19,169 nt of DNA, taken from NCBI GenBank assembly GCA_027064485.1, contig JAMOPR010000041.1:1-19169 (forward strand). The letters are read 5' to 3'. Numbering within the stretch: the first letter of the stretch is position 1; each line of letters opens with the position of its first letter. Origin of the DNA: Desulfurobacteriaceae bacterium (GTDB lineage Bacteria; Aquificota; Aquificia; Desulfurobacteriales; Desulfurobacteriaceae). This document shows, in pieces, positions 1-7,518 of the stretch. The translations under genes and the position numbers were made by a program. The notes under the pieces are model-generated. The model did not search any database and was not told the DNA's origin. It worked only from the letters and a program-made list of their open reading frames with translations.

Positions 1-194
1 AACCTGACTACAAACACCACAGAACAGGTGAAGATAACGGAGATGCACATTTGAAAAATCTTTTGGTTCACCTTCAAGTGGTTCTACCGATAACCAACGG
101 GGAGTTAGACTTAGGACCATGGCAGGAAATATTCTACGCTGAATTTGACGGTCAGAGACCGAAAAGGGTAATAATAAAAATTATCGGAGAATAG
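1..194 (+). CDS. YjbQ-family protein (UPF0047), 3' end only
   Basis: The reading frame starting at base 3 is open from the window edge to a TAG at 192-194 and encodes the last 63 residues of a protein. The visible part holds the family's conserved C-terminal half: a His-rich stretch ([15 protein letters not shown]), then [20 protein letters not shown] and a final [14 protein letters not shown] strand. This fits the YjbQ/UPF0047 family, small homotrimeric beta-barrel proteins some of which show weak thiamine-phosphate synthase activity; the true cellular role is unsettled. The 5' half lies outside the window. Its stop codon is one base before the hemH start, so it is probably the upstream gene of the same operon. 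The family call is confident; a function is not. Confidence 0.85.
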   Translation, partial: PDYKHHRTGEDNGDAHLKNLLVHLQVVLPITNGELDLGPWQEIFYAEFDGQRPKRVIIKIIGE

Positions 195-195
195 C

Positions 196-1140
196 TTGAA
201 GGAAGCTATACTACTAACTTACATGGGAGCACCATCAAATCTAAATGAAATAAAACCTTTTCTGTTTAGATTATTTTCCGATAGAGACCTTATCAATTTC
301 GGTGTTCCTTATTTTCTTCAAAAGCCTTTAGCTTACGTTATCTCAACCTTTAGAACACCTAAAGTAAAACCCCAATATGAAGCAATAGGCGGTGGAAGTC
401 CCTTAGTAAAGTATTCTTTAGAACAGGCTTCTCTGTTAGAAAAAGAAACTGGACTAAAAGTATTTACTGGCATGTTGTATTCTGAACCGCTTCTTGAGAA
501 AGTTACAAAAGAAATAGAAAATAGCAATGTTGAAAAGTTATACGTTCTAACTCTCTACCCTCAATATTCAAAAGCAACTGCAGGTGCCTGTATCAGAGAC
601 GTTAAAAAACTCCTTGAAGAAAAAGTTGAATTAAAAATAGTAAAGTCCTGGTGTAGAAACGAAAGCTATATAAAATGGATTCGGGAAGCACTTAAAAAAG
701 TTTTAGATAAATCGGAACCGAGGAACACAGCTGTTCTTTTTTCTGCACACAGCTTGCCAGAATACTTTATAAAAGAACTGAAGGACGTTTACATCGATGA
801 AGTAAACGATACGGTAAATTTAGTAATGAACGCTTTTCCCAAATATAAATGGTTTATTTCTTACCAAAGCAAAGTTGGACCTATCAAATGGCTTGAACCT
901 TCCACGGAAGAAACGATTAAGAATTTGAAAGATAAAGGATTTAAAAAAGTTGTTGTCTTCCCCGTAAGTTTTGTATCAGAACATATAGAAACGTTATACG
1001 AATTAGATGTGGAATATAAAAAATTGGCAGAAGAAATTGGTCTTGAATTTGAGAGAGTAAAACTTGACCACAAATCGCCACTGCTTATTGATGCACTTAA
1101 AAGTGAAATTGAAAAACTGCGTTTATCGGAGGAAAAGTGA
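196..1140 (+). CDS. hemH: Ferrochelatase
   Basis: Inserts Fe2+ into porphyrin, the last step of heme synthesis. The 314-aa length is typical of bacterial ferrochelatases. Landmarks in order are LLTYMGAPSN (residues 6-15), GGGSPL (65-70), LTLYPQYS (118-125), the metal-site His185 in FSAHSLP, and FVSEHIETLYEL (259-270) carrying the conserved Glu near the metal site. Met10 falls where human ferrochelatase has Met76 and Bacillus CpfC has Tyr13, which favours a protoporphyrin IX substrate over coproporphyrin; that is my own hand alignment. The start is TTG at 196, with GGAG at 186-189 correctly spaced and no better start nearby. The stop overlaps the hemG start by 4 nt (GTGA), indicating translational coupling. 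No C-terminal Fe-S cysteine cluster is seen. Confidence 0.96.
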   Translation: MKEAILLTYMGAPSNLNEIKPFLFRLFSDRDLINFGVPYFLQKPLAYVISTFRTPKVKPQYEAIGGGSPLVKYSLEQASLLEKETGLKVFTGMLYSEPLLEKVTKEIENSNVEKLYVLTLYPQYSKATAGACIRDVKKLLEEKVELKIVKSWCRNESYIKWIREALKKVLDKSEPRNTAVLFSAHSLPEYFIKELKDVYIDEVNDTVNLVMNAFPKYKWFISYQSKVGPIKWLEPSTEETIKNLKDKGFKKVVVFPVSFVSEHIETLYELDVEYKKLAEEIGLEFERVKLDHKSPLLIDALKSEIEKLRLSEEK

Positions 1141-2513
1141 AAGTCGCCGTTATTGGAGCTGGAATATCTGGATTAGCAGCAGCATTCTATCTCAAACAAG
1201 CCGGCGTTGAAGTTAAAGTGTTTGAAAAGGAAAAGCAAGCCGGTGGAAAAATGAAAACTGTTTATGAAAACGGATACATAATAGAGACTGGACCAAACGG
1301 ATTTTTAGACGGTAAACCCTACACCTTGAATTTAGTCAAAGCCTTAGGTATAGAGAATAGGTTATACAGAAGTTCTGATAAAGCAAGAAAGCGTTTTATA
1401 TATACAAACGGCAGATTGGTAAGACTACCCGAAAATCCAATAGCTTTCCTATCATCTTACCTGTTATCATGGAAAGGCAAATTACGTCTCATTGGTGAAT
1501 TCTTTATTCCAGCGAAGAAAGATTTATCAGATGAAACTTTGGGCGACTTTGCAAGAAGGAGGATAGGAGAAGAGGCGCTTGAGAAGTTGTTAGACCCGAT
1601 GGTGGCGGGGATTTTTGCAGGCGACCCTGATAGAATGAGCTTAAAAGCTTCATTTCCTGTTATTTTCTACCTGGAAAAACAGTATGGCGGACTCACCAAA
1701 GGTTTAATAGCTAAAATGAAAGAAGCTAAAAAGAAAGGAACGAAATCTTCAGGACCTGCAGGACCAGGAGGAGTTTTAACCTCTTTTAAACGCGGTGTAA
1801 ACGACCTTGTAGATGCTTTGACAGAAAAGTTAGGTGAATCTATTGAAACAGAAACTCCTGTTACAAAAATAAAAAAAATCAGTAATAAATGGGAAGTAAC
1901 ATACTTAAAAAATGGAGAAAAAAAAGAGGAAACTTTTGACAAACTTATAATGTCAACACCCTCTTACGCAGCAGCAAAACTACTAAAAGGTATTAATGAA
2001 GAACTTTCTAATCTGCTTTCTCAAATAGAATATTCACCCATCTCAGTTGTTGCTTTAGGATTTGAAAAGAAAGGATTAGGACACAACCTTGATGGTTTTG
2101 GATTTTTAGTGCCAAGGAAAGAAGGAAAGAAAATTTTAGGTGCTTTGTGGGATAGTTCTGTGTTTCCCAACCGTGCACCGGAAGGTAAAGCGCTAATAAG
2201 AGTTATGATAGGAGGTGCGAGACAACCAGATTTGGCTCTTCTTGATGATAAAGAACTACTAAAAATATCCCTAAAAGAACTAAGAAGAATAATGAAAATC
2301 CGCCACTACCCCGAAATTGTTAAAATATTTAAACATGAAAAAGGAATCCCCCATTACACTTTAGGTCACTGCGAAAGAGTTGACAAAATATTCCAAATAG
2401 CCGAAAAATTAGGAAACCTATACTTTTGCAACAACGCCTATAGAGGCGTTGGAGTTAACGATTGCACAAAGTTAGCTGAAGAGACAGTTCAAAAAATCTT
2501 AAGAGGCAAATAA
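1137..2513 (+). CDS. hemG: Protoporphyrinogen oxidase, HemY type (FAD)
   Basis: Six-electron oxidation of protoporphyrinogen IX to protoporphyrin IX, the step before ferrochelatase. The 458-aa protein opens with the Rossmann FAD motif GAGISG (residues 7-12) followed by LAAAFYL and an acidic strand end (VKVFEKE), as in the amine-oxidase/phytoene-desaturase superfamily. ETGPNGFLD (about 52-60), GPAGPGG near 207-213, and the C-terminal FAD-contact segment NNAYRGVGVNDC are typical of HemY-like oxidases and unlike flavodoxin-type HemG or membrane HemJ. An Aquifex homologue of this type is known. The start is GTG at 1137 with GGAGG at 1128-1132. It lies directly after hemH, giving a two-gene heme unit. 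If the host is anaerobic the electron acceptor cannot be O2; that point is inference. Confidence 0.93.
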   Translation: MKVAVIGAGISGLAAAFYLKQAGVEVKVFEKEKQAGGKMKTVYENGYIIETGPNGFLDGKPYTLNLVKALGIENRLYRSSDKARKRFIYTNGRLVRLPENPIAFLSSYLLSWKGKLRLIGEFFIPAKKDLSDETLGDFARRRIGEEALEKLLDPMVAGIFAGDPDRMSLKASFPVIFYLEKQYGGLTKGLIAKMKEAKKKGTKSSGPAGPGGVLTSFKRGVNDLVDALTEKLGESIETETPVTKIKKISNKWEVTYLKNGEKKEETFDKLIMSTPSYAAAKLLKGINEELSNLLSQIEYSPISVVALGFEKKGLGHNLDGFGFLVPRKEGKKILGALWDSSVFPNRAPEGKALIRVMIGGARQPDLALLDDKELLKISLKELRRIMKIRHYPEIVKIFKHEKGIPHYTLGHCERVDKIFQIAEKLGNLYFCNNAYRGVGVNDCTKLAEETVQKILRGK

Positions 2514-2514
2514 A

Positions 2515-4338
2515 ATGTGTGGAATTGTCGGTTACGTAGGCAAAGACAACGCAAAAAATTTGGTAATAGATGGATTAAAACGCTTAGAATACAGGGGCTA
2601 CGACTCTGCTGGTATAGCGCTTATTGTTGATGGTAAACTTCAAGTTTTTAAAAAGTCCGGCAAAATCAGAAACTTAGAAAGAGAACTCAACAAACTAAAC
2701 ATTTTTTCAAATACAGGAATAGGACATACAAGGTGGGCAACCCATGGCGACCCGACAGATACAAATGCTCACCCGCATACAGACTGCACCGAAACTATTG
2801 CAGTAGTTCACAATGGAATAATTGAAAACTATGCCTCCTTAAAAGAAGAATTAATGAAAAAAGGACACAAATTCTCTTCGGAAACGGACACAGAAGCTAT
2901 TGCCCATTTAATAGAAGAAAAATTAAAAGAACACAATAATTTTTTAAAAGCTTTTATAGAAGCTGTAAAGGAACTTAAAGGTTCTTATGCAATAGTTGCA
3001 ATAACGGAAAAAGAACCGAACAAACTTTTTGTAGCAAGGAAAGACAGTCCTCTTGTATTAGGTATAGGAGACGAAGAAACGTTCGTAGCTTCAGACATTC
3101 CTGCCTTTCTTTCATATACGAACAAAGTAGTCTTTTTAGAAAACGGAGAAGTTGGAGTAATAACGCCAACATCTTTCAAAATATTCGACATTCAAGGAAA
3201 AGAACGCAAAAAAGAGATAACAACAATAAACTGGTCATTAGCTCAAGCTGAAAAAGCTGGATACAAACATTTCATGCTGAAGGAAATACACGAACAACCA
3301 CGGGCAGTTGCAGACACAATAAGCGGAAATCTACCATGGTTTAGAGATGAAATACCTATAGAAGGTTTAGAAAACTTCAAACCAAACAGAATCCAAATAG
3401 TTGCCTGCGGAACTTCTTACTACGCTGGACTTATAGGAAAGTTTTATTTAGAAAACTTTGCCCAAATACCTACAGAAGTTGATTATGCGTCAGAATACAG
3501 ATACAGAAACCCTGTAATAGATGAAAATACTTTAATAATAGCTATAACCCAGTCAGGTGAAACGGCAGATACTTTAGCAGCAATAAGATTGGCAAAAGAA
3601 AAGAAAGCAAAAGTGCTAACTATATGTAACGTTATAGGCTCTTCAGCAACAAGGGAATCTGACGCTGTTATTTATACCTACGCAGGACCAGAAATAAGTG
3701 TAGCTTCAACAAAAGCTTTCACTACTCAATTAACCGTTTTATATTTACTATCAATCTATCTTGCAACAAAAAAGAACCTAATTTCAAACCCAAATATTTA
3801 CCTTGAAAAAATTTTCGAAATTCCCTCACTTATGGAACACTTCTTAGAAAAAGAGGGAAAAGGACAAGAAATAAAGAAATTAGCCGATAGATTCCATAAA
3901 GTATCAAACGCTCTATACTTAGGAAGACACGTAAATTACCCAATAGCCTTAGAAGGAGCTCTAAAACTTAAAGAAATTTCCTACATTCACGCTGAAGGAT
4001 ACCCCGCAGGGGAAATGAAACACGGACCCATAGCTTTGATAGATGAAAACATGCCAGTAATAACCATAGCAACCAAAAGTAAAGTCTATGAAAAAATCCT
4101 CTCCAACCTCTCCGAAGTCAAATCCCGCAAAGGAATAACCGTAACAGTAACAAACCAATCCTGCAAAGAAGCCATTGAAAACTCCGACTTCTCAATTATC
4201 GTCCCTGAAACAGACGAATTCTTATCACCGCTCATAAACGTAATACCTTTGCAACTTTTAGCCTATTATATAGCCGACTTTTTAGGTTACGACGTTGACC
4301 AGCCAAGAAACTTAGCAAAAAGCGTGACGGTGGAGTAA
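2515..4338 (+). CDS. glmS: Glutamine-fructose-6-phosphate aminotransferase (isomerizing)
   Basis: Makes glucosamine-6-phosphate from fructose-6-phosphate and glutamine, feeding peptidoglycan and LPS synthesis. At 607 aa it is full length. The N-terminal glutaminase domain (1 to about 220) begins Met-Cys-Gly-Ile, so Cys2 becomes the N-terminal nucleophile after Met removal; RWATHG and HNGIIENY form the glutamine site. Two SIS sugar-isomerase domains follow (about 285-425 and 455-595), with ACGTSYYAG, ITQSGETADT and ISVASTKAFTTQL. The C-terminal tail DQPRNLAKSVTVE is the family signature that closes over the active site. The start ATG is one base after the hemG stop, with AAGAGG at 2501-2506 as the ribosome site. 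No glmS ribozyme can fit upstream, so regulation must come from the operon promoter. Confidence 0.98.
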   Translation: MCGIVGYVGKDNAKNLVIDGLKRLEYRGYDSAGIALIVDGKLQVFKKSGKIRNLERELNKLNIFSNTGIGHTRWATHGDPTDTNAHPHTDCTETIAVVHNGIIENYASLKEELMKKGHKFSSETDTEAIAHLIEEKLKEHNNFLKAFIEAVKELKGSYAIVAITEKEPNKLFVARKDSPLVLGIGDEETFVASDIPAFLSYTNKVVFLENGEVGVITPTSFKIFDIQGKERKKEITTINWSLAQAEKAGYKHFMLKEIHEQPRAVADTISGNLPWFRDEIPIEGLENFKPNRIQIVACGTSYYAGLIGKFYLENFAQIPTEVDYASEYRYRNPVIDENTLIIAITQSGETADTLAAIRLAKEKKAKVLTICNVIGSSATRESDAVIYTYAGPEISVASTKAFTTQLTVLYLLSIYLATKKNLISNPNIYLEKIFEIPSLMEHFLEKEGKGQEIKKLADRFHKVSNALYLGRHVNYPIALEGALKLKEISYIHAEGYPAGEMKHGPIALIDENMPVITIATKSKVYEKILSNLSEVKSRKGITVTVTNQSCKEAIENSDFSIIVPETDEFLSPLINVIPLQLLAYYIADFLGYDVDQPRNLAKSVTVE

Positions 4339-4341
4339 AAA

Positions 4342-5193
4342 ATGGAAACAGCAACGTTGTTAATATCCTGTCCCGACAGAAAAGGAATTCTTTCAGAAGT
4401 TACCGGCTTCATATCAAAAAACAACGGAAACATAATCAACGCAGACCAACACATAGATTCTCAAAAACAGATATTTTTCATGAGAATTGAATGGACCTTA
4501 AACGGATTTCAAATAGAAAAAGAAAAAATAGAAGAAGCATTCAAACCCATAGCAAACAAATTCCAAATGAACTTTTCTCTACATTTTAGTTCTGAAGTAA
4601 AAAACGTAGCTATCTTCGTTTCCAAGTATGACCACTGTCTCTATGACCTCCTCTACAGGTTCAAAGCCGGAGAATTAAAAGGGAACCTTAAACTGGTCAT
4701 AAGTAACCACAAAGATTTAAAACCGATAGCCGAAATGTTCGGCGTTCCCTTTTTCCACTTTCCCAAAAATAAAAACAACAAGTCAGAAGTTGAAAAAGAA
4801 GAGCTGAAACTCTTAAAAGAAAACAACATAGGCCTTATAATCTTAGCAAGATACATGCAAATACTCAGCGACAACTTCGTAAAACAATACAGAAACAAGA
4901 TAATAAACATCCACCATTCTTTCCTTCCAGCCTTTGTAGGAGCAAAACCCTACCACAGAGCGCACGAAAGAGGCGTAAAAATTATAGGAGCAACCAGTCA
5001 CTACGTTACCGAAGAACTTGACCAAGGACCCATAATAGAACAAGACGTTGTGAGAATAAGCCACAGAGACAGCGTAGAAGACATGATAAGAAAAGGGAGG
5101 GACTTGGAAAAATTAGTCTTAGCAAGAGCTGTCAAGTGGCACCTTGAAAACAAAATCTTAGTTTACGAAAACAAAACCGTAATCTTTGAATAA
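4342..5193 (+). CDS. purU: Formyltetrahydrofolate deformylase
   Basis: Hydrolyses 10-formyl-THF to THF and formate, balancing one-carbon pools. At 283 aa it matches the E. coli enzyme in length. Residues 3-80 are an ACT domain beginning TLLISCPDRKGI, expected to sense metabolites (methionine/glycine in E. coli). Residues 87-265 are a formyltransferase-type Rossmann domain holding the Asn-His-Asp triad: Asn189 and His191 in INIHHSFLPAF, and Asp227 in EELDQGPII. The ACT domain separates it from the purine enzyme PurN. The start ATG is three bases after the glmS stop. It is the last gene of the plus-strand operon, and its TAA directly abuts the secG stop on the other strand. Confidence 0.96.
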   Translation: METATLLISCPDRKGILSEVTGFISKNNGNIINADQHIDSQKQIFFMRIEWTLNGFQIEKEKIEEAFKPIANKFQMNFSLHFSSEVKNVAIFVSKYDHCLYDLLYRFKAGELKGNLKLVISNHKDLKPIAEMFGVPFFHFPKNKNNKSEVEKEELKLLKENNIGLIILARYMQILSDNFVKQYRNKIINIHHSFLPAFVGAKPYHRAHERGVKIIGATSHYVTEELDQGPIIEQDVVRISHRDSVEDMIRKGRDLEKLVLARAVKWHLENKILVYENKTVIFE

Positions 5194-5496
5194 CTACTTT
5201 TTAGCTGGACTTGCAGGGGCTTTCTGCTCCTGCGTTTTAACAACTTTCTCTACCACAGAATTGGAAGTTACCATCTTCGTTCCTATAACCGTAAGAAGCA
5301 AAGAGTTAAGCATAAATATAGCGCCTAAAATAGCAGTTGTTTTTGTAAGAACAGCTCCAGTATCTGCACCGAAAGCGCTTCCCGTTCCTGTTCCTCCCAT
5401 CATAGCCATACCTTCGTCAGCTCCGGGCTGAATGATAACAATAACAATTAAAAGCAAAGCGATAAACGCGTGAAATATTAAAAGTGCTGTAAACAT
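5194..5496 (-). CDS. secG: Preprotein translocase subunit SecG
   Basis: Small inner-membrane subunit of the SecYEG channel that assists SecA-driven export. The 100-aa protein has the expected two transmembrane helices (about residues 3-22 and 53-73). The linker carries QPGADEGMAMMGG from residue 23, close to the family's conserved Q-(P/S/K)-G...GLG-type linker. The C-terminal tail from about 75 is polar and ends in a Lys/Ala/Pro-rich segment, likely disordered. The ATG overlaps the tpiA stop (ATGA), and GGAGG sits at 5501-5505. tpiA-secG adjacency is common in bacteria and supports both calls. The TAG stop at 5194-5196 directly abuts the purU stop on the plus strand. Confidence 0.95.
   Translation of the reverse strand: MFTALLIFHAFIALLLIVIVIIQPGADEGMAMMGGTGTGSAFGADTGAVLTKTTAILGAIFMLNSLLLTVIGTKMVTSNSVVEKVVKTQEQKAPASPAKK
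5213..5238 (+). terminator. Weak candidate terminator for the hemH-purU operon
   Basis: A 7-bp stem (GCAGGGG at 5213-5219 with CTCCTGC at 5227-5233, one G-T pair) with a 7-nt loop is followed by GTTTT. It lies about 20 nt past the purU stop, inside the 3' end of secG on the other strand. The short T-run makes it a marginal intrinsic terminator. It is listed because the two convergent operons have no intergenic space, so any terminator must lie inside coding sequence. Confidence 0.3.
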
Positions 5497-6248
5497 CAGT
5501 CCTCCTTATCAAACTTAACAATTTTAGAAAAACTATCTGCTTTCAAGCTTGCTCCGCCCACCAACGCTCCATCAATATCGGGCATTGCAAGTAAATCTGC
5601 AGCATTGTTAGGCTTAACGCTTCCACCGTAAAGAATTCTAACACCATTTGCAAGCTCTTTAGAAAAAAGCTCTTCAAGTATACCCCTTATAAATTCATGA
5701 ACTTCCTGTGCCTGCTCTGGAGTTGCCGTCCTGCCAGTCCCAATTGCCCAAACAGGTTCATAAGCTATAACAAACTCTTTAGAAGATACCCCCCTTAATC
5801 CCTCTTTAACCTGCTTTTCTATTATCTCTTTCGTCTTTCCAGATTCCCTATCATCCAAAGTTTCGCCAACACAAAGAATAGGAATGAGCCTATTCTCCAA
5901 AGCAGAAATTATTTTTTTATTAATCAGCTCATCCGTTTCTCCAAAAATGTGTCTTCTCTCCGAATGTCCTAATATAACGTAAGAACAACCGACATCTTTC
6001 AGCATCAACGGAGAAATCTCACCTGTAAAAGCCCCTTCAAGCTCATAAAACATATTTTGAGCACCTAAATCTATATTGCTATCCTTTAGCTCCTGTGAAA
6101 CGGAATAAAGAGCTGTAAAAGGCGGACACACCAAAATATCTCTATCGGTAACGTCAGAAACTAAATTTTTCAATTCCCTTACAAGTTCTACCGCTTCTCT
6201 CACAGTTTTATGCATTTTCCAGTTACCAGCTATCAAAAGCCTTCTCAC
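5496..6248 (-). CDS. tpiA: Triosephosphate isomerase
   Basis: Interconverts dihydroxyacetone phosphate and glyceraldehyde-3-phosphate in glycolysis and gluconeogenesis. With the start chosen here the protein is 250 aa and begins MRRLLIAGNWKMHK. Catalytic residues are all present: Asn9 and Lys11 (GNWKMH), His95 (ILGHSERR) and Glu164 (AYEPVWAIGTG); the phosphate loop YGGSVKPNNA follows. The frame could open at a GTG at 6258-6260, but the only good ribosome site, GGAGG at 6254-6258, overlaps that codon. The GTG at 6246-6248 has a 5-nt spacing and gives the usual short N-terminus. It sits between clpX and secG and overlaps the secG start by 1 nt of its stop codon. Confidence 0.97.
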   Translation of the reverse strand: MRRLLIAGNWKMHKTVREAVELVRELKNLVSDVTDRDILVCPPFTALYSVSQELKDSNIDLGAQNMFYELEGAFTGEISPLMLKDVGCSYVILGHSERRHIFGETDELINKKIISALENRLIPILCVGETLDDRESGKTKEIIEKQVKEGLRGVSSKEFVIAYEPVWAIGTGRTATPEQAQEVHEFIRGILEELFSKELANGVRILYGGSVKPNNAADLLAMPDIDGALVGGASLKADSFSKIVKFDKED

Positions 6249-6253
6249 CACTT

Positions 6254-6258
6254 CCTCC
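6254..6258 (-). promoter_or_regulatory. Ribosome binding site that sets the tpiA start
   Basis: GGAGG on the minus strand, 5 nt upstream of the GTG at 6246-6248. It overlaps the earlier in-frame GTG at 6258-6260, so that codon cannot be its start, and it leaves only 2 nt before the GTG at 6249-6251. It therefore supports the shorter TpiA protein. Confidence 0.75.
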
Positions 6259-6262
6259 ACAC

Positions 6263-7495
6263 TTAAGAAGCTTTAACCAATTCATACTTGGGTTTACCGG
6301 TTTTGACAACTTCGGCGTCAATTATAACCTTTTTAACATCTTTTCTGTGGGGAACTTCGAACATAACATCGGTCATTATTTTTTCCATTATAGCTCTTAA
6401 ACCTCTCGCTCCCGTCTTTCTCCTTATAGCTTCTCTTGCTATTTCTCTCAAAGCATCTTCAGTAAATTCTAATTCAACGCCTTCAAGTTCAAGCAATTTT
6501 TTATACTGTTTAACTAAAGCGTTACGAGGCTCCACCAAAACTCTAACTAAATCTTCCTCTTTCAACTCGCTGAGAGTTGCAACCACAGGAAGTCTTCCTA
6601 TAAGCTCAGGAATAAGTCCAAACTTCACCAAATCTTCAGGTTCAACGTATTTAAGGAGCTCATCTCTTTCCATCTTCTTTTTATCAACGTCAGCAGTAAA
6701 TCCCATTGCTCCTTTACCTATACGACGCGCAATAATATCTTCAAGTCCTACAAAAGCACCGCCACAAATGAAAAGAATGTTTGAAGTATCTATTTGGATA
6801 TACTGCTGCTGGGGATGTTTTCTTCCTCCCTGCGGTGGAACGTTTGCAACAGTCCCCTCAAGTATTTTAAGAAGTGCCTGCTGAACACCTTCACCGGAAA
6901 CGTCACGGGTAATTGAAGGATTTTCGCTTTTTCTTGAAATTTTATCTATTTCATCTATGTAGATTATCCCCTTTTCAGCCCTTTCAATATCGTAATCAGC
7001 AGCCTGAATAAGCCTTAACAGTATATTCTCCACATCCTCGCCAACGTATCCAGCTTCTGTTAAAGTTGTAGCATCGGCAATAGCAAACGGAACATCAAGG
7101 AGTTTTGCCAAAGAACGAGCAAGCAGCGTTTTTCCCGACCCTGTAGGACCTATAAGCAGAATGTTGCTCTTTTCAATCTCTACATCATCAACAGCACCAC
7201 CAGAAGCTATCCTTTTATAGTGATTATAAACGGCTACAGAAAGGACTTTTTTAGCCTCTTCCTGTCCTATAACGTATTGGTCAAGAAACTCTTTTATTTC
7301 CTTAGGAGTAGGCAATTTATCAATGCTGAAATCAGTTGACTTTTTCTCCTCTTTCTGATGAATCATACGGTAACACTCATCTACACAGTAATTGCATATA
7401 GCAACCCCTCCGGGACCAGTTATTAATGCTTCCACTTTTGTCTGGTCTCTTCCACAAAAAGAACACCTTCTAACAGGAACTTTTGTTTCAAACAT
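6263..7495 (-). CDS. clpX: ATP-dependent Clp protease ATP-binding subunit ClpX
   Basis: Hexameric AAA+ unfoldase that feeds substrates to ClpP. The 410-aa protein has an N-terminal zinc domain with four cysteines (Cys11, Cys14, Cys34, Cys37), Walker A GPTGSGKT (116-123), the substrate-gripping pore loop GYVG (149-152), Walker B IIYIDE (177-182), the arginine-finger region LIGRLP (298-303) and sensor 2 GARGLR (362-367). The ClpP-docking loop reads MGF (264-266) where E. coli has IGF, a conservative change. The ATG at 7493-7495 follows an AAGGAGT ribosome site. No clpP or tig is adjacent here; instead clpX lies 23 nt after an HD-GYP gene and just before tpiA, so it is not in the usual tig-clpP-clpX order. 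Confidence 0.98.
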   Translation of the reverse strand: MFETKVPVRRCSFCGRDQTKVEALITGPGGVAICNYCVDECYRMIHQKEEKKSTDFSIDKLPTPKEIKEFLDQYVIGQEEAKKVLSVAVYNHYKRIASGGAVDDVEIEKSNILLIGPTGSGKTLLARSLAKLLDVPFAIADATTLTEAGYVGEDVENILLRLIQAADYDIERAEKGIIYIDEIDKISRKSENPSITRDVSGEGVQQALLKILEGTVANVPPQGGRKHPQQQYIQIDTSNILFICGGAFVGLEDIIARRIGKGAMGFTADVDKKKMERDELLKYVEPEDLVKFGLIPELIGRLPVVATLSELKEEDLVRVLVEPRNALVKQYKKLLELEGVELEFTEDALREIAREAIRRKTGARGLRAIMEKIMTDVMFEVPHRKDVKKVIIDAEVVKTGKPKYELVKAS

Positions 7496-7518
7496 ACTAC
7501 ACTCCTTAGATAAAAATT

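Noticed and set aside
2400..2515. Possible glmS ribozyme upstream of glmS
   Set aside because: glmS starts one base after hemG, and the upstream sequence is hemG coding sequence without the ribozyme core, so none is claimed.
6288..6884. Open frame of 198 codons on the plus strand opposite clpX
   Set aside because: It is antisense to the well-supported ClpX AAA+ domain, has Ser/Thr-rich low-complexity translation and no clear ribosome site; it is a shadow.
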